The translations under genes were made by a program, and so were the position numbers. From assembly GCA_963762575.1 (NCBI GenBank), contig CAVXLL010000001.1:620001-684000 (forward strand): a stretch of 64,000 nucleotides of DNA. Direction: 5' to 3'. The DNA comes from AP-15 sp963762575 (GTDB lineage Bacteria > Pseudomonadota > Alphaproteobacteria > ATCC43930 > CGMCC-115725). This document shows positions 61,097-64,000 of the stretch, piece by piece. Under the pieces are notes generated by a model. That model was not told the DNA's origin and ran no database searches. It saw nothing but the letters and a program-made list of their open reading frames with translations. Every line of letters begins with the position of its first letter. Position 1 is the first letter of the stretch.

Positions 61097-62710
61097 ATGT
61101 CGGCTAAATACGGGTTGTTTGTAGCGGGCGCGCTAGCGTTGCTGTTGATATGCGCTGCTACCGCCAGGATGCCAGGCGTTCACTGGCTTGTCGGCTATGG
61201 GCCCGAAAGCGATTACAGCTTTCATCCGGATGATGAGCGATTTATCGTTTCGGCAAAAGATTTTGAAAACAAATTTGTCGCCAAACGTGATGGCTATCCA
61301 TTGTTCATGGTAACGCAGCTTTTTGCGATTGATAAATTTTTACAAGACGTCCTGCACGTCGGGTTTAACAGCGCGGTGGTTGTGCGCTGTATTAGCCTGA
61401 CCTATGGGCTTGGTAGCATTATTTTCCTATATGTTTTTGCAGTAAGCATCGGTTATTCCCGGCTTGTCGGCCTGCTGGCGTCGTATTTTCTCGCGTTCGC
61501 GCCACTCCACATTATTTCTTCCCATTTCGGAACCGCCGATATGACGGCGTTTCTTCTGTTTTATATGACGGTCTTTGCCGCATGGCAATATCGGGTATCT
61601 TGTAGGGAACCGTGGCTCTATGCTGCGATCGCGCTAGCCGCCGTTGCGATGGCTGATAAATTTTTTCTCCCTGCTCTCGTGGCACCGGCGATGGTCGTTT
61701 TATTTCAACCGTCTGGAAAGGTGTGGGGCAGATTATTTGTTTTCGCATGCATATTCACGACGTTCTTCTGCGCGGCGTCCTTTTTTAATTTTACTCCCTG
61801 GGATTTTAAGCGCTTAGTCGACATGCTGCGGTATGAAAATCTCGTGGTGGAAGGGGGCAAATCCCCGCTGCAGCAAATCACACTGTATTGTTGGGACATC
61901 ATTCCTTGCTCAGGCCTTATCACCTCAATCCTTGCTCTCATCGGCGGCCTCGTGCTTTGCCGCCGCGTCGGCGTTCCGTGGATTGCCAAAGCAATGGATG
62001 CTGTCGCAAACACACGAAGTATTTTTTCGTATACGATACAAATGTTTGTGAATTGGCTACATACCCCTACTTCCATCCTCGTCGTGCCTATCATATGTCA
62101 TGCATTATTGATTGTTATGGCACAGGTTCATGTTCTCCGGAATATTCTGATTTACGTTCCTCTTATTTGCCTTCTTGCTGCAATCGCCGTCGAAGCCATG
62201 TTCGAATGGTTGCGATCGCTTCCGTTCCTGGTTCGCAGTGCCGGCTTTGCCGCGGTTCTGGCCCTCATGACAGTTCAGCTCGTTGATGGTTTTGCAACGG
62301 ATAAGATATATTCTGCGGACATCCGTATCGATCTTGCCAATTTTCTCCACAAAAACGGATTCGCCCAGGATACCGAGACATTTTTCAGTTACACATCTAT
62401 GAAAGGTGTTTCAAACTTGCCGGCGTTCTCGGATCAAACCCCAACAGATCCAGTTTTTATTAGTTGCGATATCGAATATGCGAGGTACATATCAGCTGCT
62501 CAGGGGATACCGACTTATCACGTTTTTGGGGGAAAAGCACGGACGGAGTTTTACAGGTCATTGTTCAATGGTACAACGGATTATACTCCCGTTTTCCATG
62601 TCAAGCGTAAACGAGAAAATTTGGAAGATCGTTTGGCCGGCGAGGGATGGCTGCCTGAGCTCGACACTTTTGTCCCCAATGAATGTTATGCATTCGAAAG
62701 ACGATCGTAA
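61097..62710 (+). CDS. GT39-like polytopic membrane glycosyltransferase (GT-C fold)
   Basis: 537 aa, about 11 hydrophobic segments. The first periplasmic loop carries acidic residues ('SDYSFHPDDERFIVSAKDFE'), as in ArnT/PMT-type enzymes that use polyprenyl-phosphate sugars; 'HFGTADMTAFLLFYMTVFAA' and 'AMADKFFLPALVAPAMVVLF' follow. It probably adds a sugar on the periplasmic side. ATG 61097 begins 'MSAKYGLFVAGALALLLIC', a clean first helix. Its upstream region is IS630 debris, so its native promoter may be lost. A/T-richer than the neighbouring chromosome. Confidence 0.8.
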   Translation: MSAKYGLFVAGALALLLICAATARMPGVHWLVGYGPESDYSFHPDDERFIVSAKDFENKFVAKRDGYPLFMVTQLFAIDKFLQDVLHVGFNSAVVVRCISLTYGLGSIIFLYVFAVSIGYSRLVGLLASYFLAFAPLHIISSHFGTADMTAFLLFYMTVFAAWQYRVSCREPWLYAAIALAAVAMADKFFLPALVAPAMVVLFQPSGKVWGRLFVFACIFTTFFCAASFFNFTPWDFKRLVDMLRYENLVVEGGKSPLQQITLYCWDIIPCSGLITSILALIGGLVLCRRVGVPWIAKAMDAVANTRSIFSYTIQMFVNWLHTPTSILVVPIICHALLIVMAQVHVLRNILIYVPLICLLAAIAVEAMFEWLRSLPFLVRSAGFAAVLALMTVQLVDGFATDKIYSADIRIDLANFLHKNGFAQDTETFFSYTSMKGVSNLPAFSDQTPTDPVFISCDIEYARYISAAQGIPTYHVFGGKARTEFYRSLFNGTTDYTPVFHVKRKRENLEDRLAGEGWLPELDTFVPNECYAFERRS

Positions 62711-62742
62711 TTGCAGTTAGCCGTATAACTCACATGACTGAG

Positions 62743-63231
62743 TCCTGAATGAGTATGATTGCGCGCGCGGGGGTGGCATGCGCGAGAGGATTGCACTCGA
62801 GGTGCGTGCGGCCGATCGGGCGCGATTGAGGGCGATTCGTCGCAAACCGGAAAGGCCCAAAAGCACATCTGGCGAGCCCGGGTTGTGCTGCTGACGGCGG
62901 ACGGGCCGGGGGGCGGCGAGATAATGCGCCGGGTGGGCACGAGCAAGGGAGGGTGTGGCGCTGGCGGGAGCGGTTGATGCGGGGGCGCGGGTCAGTTGCG
63001 TGACAAGACGCGATCCTCGCGCATCCCGGCGTTACGGAACATAGAGTGCACGAGCGCACGGTGGCCTTGATGCTCGGCGATCCGCCGGGCGAGGCCATGT
63101 ATTGGACGGCCGCAATGATGGCCAAGGCGGTCGCCATCAGCGGTGAGATCTTCGTGGTCTGAAGGGGCACGGCGTTCATTGACGTCCAGGCATTGCGGTT
63201 GGTGAATGGCGTCAACTCGGTGCAGCTGGCG
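62743..63231 (+). mobile_element. IS630-family transposase remnant (short)
   Basis: N-terminal portions are readable in several frames: 'RKGPKAHLASPG', 'APGGHEQGRVWRWRERLM', 'VALMLGDPPGEAMYWTAAMM' and 'AKAVAIS', ending with 'GVNSVQ' at 63208-63225. It matches the first third of the longer remnant at 60120. Catalytic core absent. Confidence 0.75.
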
Positions 63232-63235
63232 TGCG

Positions 63236-63310
63236 CTACGAGGTGGTGAACGCGTGAACCACGTCACGTAATCCTTTGTGCCGCGAGCATGATCTCAGTT
63301 AACTTTACGT
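63236..63310 (+). repeat. duplicate of the 3' end and downstream flank of the methyltransferase at 28809
   Basis: CGAGGTGGTGAACGCGTGAA and the following bases parallel 29962 onward (CGAGGTGATGAGCGCGTGAG), with similarity continuing into GATCT..GTTAA about 40 bases later. Short and imperfect, but collinear across stop codon and flank. Confidence 0.5.
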
Positions 63311-63377
63311 TCTGTGATCACCACTTGACGTTCCGATCACTGCTCTGGTAGGGTGCGCCGCGCTTGTAGTGAGCGAG

Positions 63378-63590
63378 AATGTATCGCCACCCGTTCGACC
63401 GGAGCGAGAGTGATCGTAAGTTTGGCTGCACTGTCGCCAGCGTCTTGATACTGACCGGTGCAGCCAAGCCGTTCGTGGCAGGCGTAGAGCCTCCGATCCT
63501 AGATTCTATGTTTGTGGTACGCGCTGTACTGTTGTCGTTGGGGATTTTTATGCCCACGTGTCCGTCCCCGCTTAACATTAATGCTTCAAA
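63378..63590 (+). pseudogene. SxtJ N-terminal remnant
   Basis: 'MYRHPFDRSESDRKFGCTVA' continues 'SVLILTGAAKPFVAG' and 'VVRAVLLSLGIFMPTCPSPL', paralleling 'DRAFGCTVGSVLMVIGAAKA', 'FVAG' and 'AVGAVLLLLGIVAPSRLSAL' of the intact SxtJ at 56099. The second membrane pair and C-terminus are absent. Confidence 0.75.
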
Positions 63591-63660
63591 CCGACCCGAG
63601 AGACGGTTTCAACCCGAACTCGGCCTGGCATGTTTGCTTCAACTTCTCCTCACGGAGGCT

Positions 63661-64000
63661 ATGTTGAAAGTGCAGCACCTGGAAATCACGACAATGGTCG
63701 GCTGCAAGGTCGCGTGTGTCTATTGTCCGCAAGACAAGATTAGCCACCGCTATTTCGGCGCAGACCGCATGATGAAATTTGACGACTTCAAGGTATACAT
63801 TGAGAAGGTTCCCAGACGCGTCGTGGTGCATTTCACCGGTTTCGCCGAGCCGTTCTTAAATCCTCGGTGCACGGACATGATCGAGTACGCGGCTCATCGC
63901 GGACATCCGATCTACATTAGCACAACGCTTGCAGGGATGACGCGAGAGGACATTAGCAGGTTATCCAAGCTCAGGTACTATCAGTTTCAGATTCATTTAC
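63661..64000 (+). CDS. radical SAM protein, N-terminal part (runs off the window)
   Basis: 113 codons visible from ATG 63661, preceded by GGAGG. The iron-sulfur motif Cys-x3-Cys-x2-Cys is present in 'GCKVACVYCPQ', then 'VVVHFTGFAEPFLNPR' (the GGE-like SAM-binding element appears as 'GFAEP') and 'YISTTLAGMTREDI'. This resembles radical SAM proteins with SPASM-type neighbours in polysaccharide clusters. Reaction unknown; the C-terminus lies outside. Confidence 0.85.
   Translation, partial: MLKVQHLEITTMVGCKVACVYCPQDKISHRYFGADRMMKFDDFKVYIEKVPRRVVVHFTGFAEPFLNPRCTDMIEYAAHRGHPIYISTTLAGMTREDISRLSKLRYYQFQIHL

Noticed and set aside
1..64000. tRNA, rRNA, CRISPR arrays, prophage
   Set aside because: No cloverleaf, rRNA signature, regularly spaced repeats or phage structural genes were seen by eye on either strand.

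Overview
The window looks like the chromosome of a high-GC alphaproteobacterium. The evidence is typical alphaproteobacterial small proteins (DUF2852, DUF1127), a Hint_2-type protein, TCATCCC-type and GCTTCGTCGCC-type intergenic palindromes, and G+C-rich third codon positions in the flanking genes. I cannot name a genus. No rRNA, tRNA or CRISPR array was seen.

Layout. (1) 1-17261 is ordinary metabolic and transport sequence: a GST (cut by the window edge), a TetR regulator, a DUF2852 protein, a CydDC-like single-chain ABC exporter broken by two frameshifts, a DUF1127 protein, a frameshifted LysR regulator, an enoyl-CoA hydratase, a VOC protein, inorganic pyrophosphatase, a tandem EthD-like barrel protein, an FAD monooxygenase, a second GST, an HpaB fragment, a small SelW/Rdx-family gene with an in-frame TGA at its redox position (probable selenoprotein), modBC without modA, a HerA-like ATPase and a DHA2 drug exporter. 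(2) 17485-24953 holds a TPR protein, a degenerate group II intron sitting in an intergenic palindrome, and a complete five-gene oligopeptide-type ABC import operon. (3) 25719-64000 is a surface-glycan island: a glucose-1-phosphate cytidylyltransferase, two NAD-dependent sugar epimerases, three zinc-ribbon C-methyltransferases, a 2OG-Fe(II) dioxygenase, a nucleotidyltransferase, a frameshifted DegT aminotransferase, several other methyltransferases, a FemAB-like GNAT protein, GT2, GT4 and GT-C glycosyltransferases, an SxtJ - DUF5989 - carbamoyltransferase - SGNH block, and the start of a radical SAM gene.

The island is riddled with mobile DNA: two nearly identical inverted IS5-family copies, a complete IS3-family element with a -1 frameshift site, a decayed IS3 copy carrying an IS1380-family element, and remnants of IS110, ISNCY, IS1595 and two IS630 elements. 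It also carries decayed partial duplicates of its own genes (glycosyltransferase, epimerase, methyltransferases, SxtJ). This pattern suggests repeated duplication, transposition and deletion, as in variable O-antigen or exopolysaccharide loci.

How the genes may work together (inference): RfbF would activate glucose-1-phosphate as CDP-glucose. The SDRs, C-methyltransferases, aminotransferase and dioxygenase would tailor a branched or deoxy sugar. The second nucleotidyltransferase would supply another activated sugar. The GT2 and GT4 enzymes would assemble the glycan, and the GT-C protein, carbamoyltransferase block and SGNH protein would decorate it. The points most worth following up are the candidate SelW selenoprotein, the SxtJ/DUF5989/carbamoyltransferase block with its decayed SxtJ twin, and the gene-duplicate graveyard.
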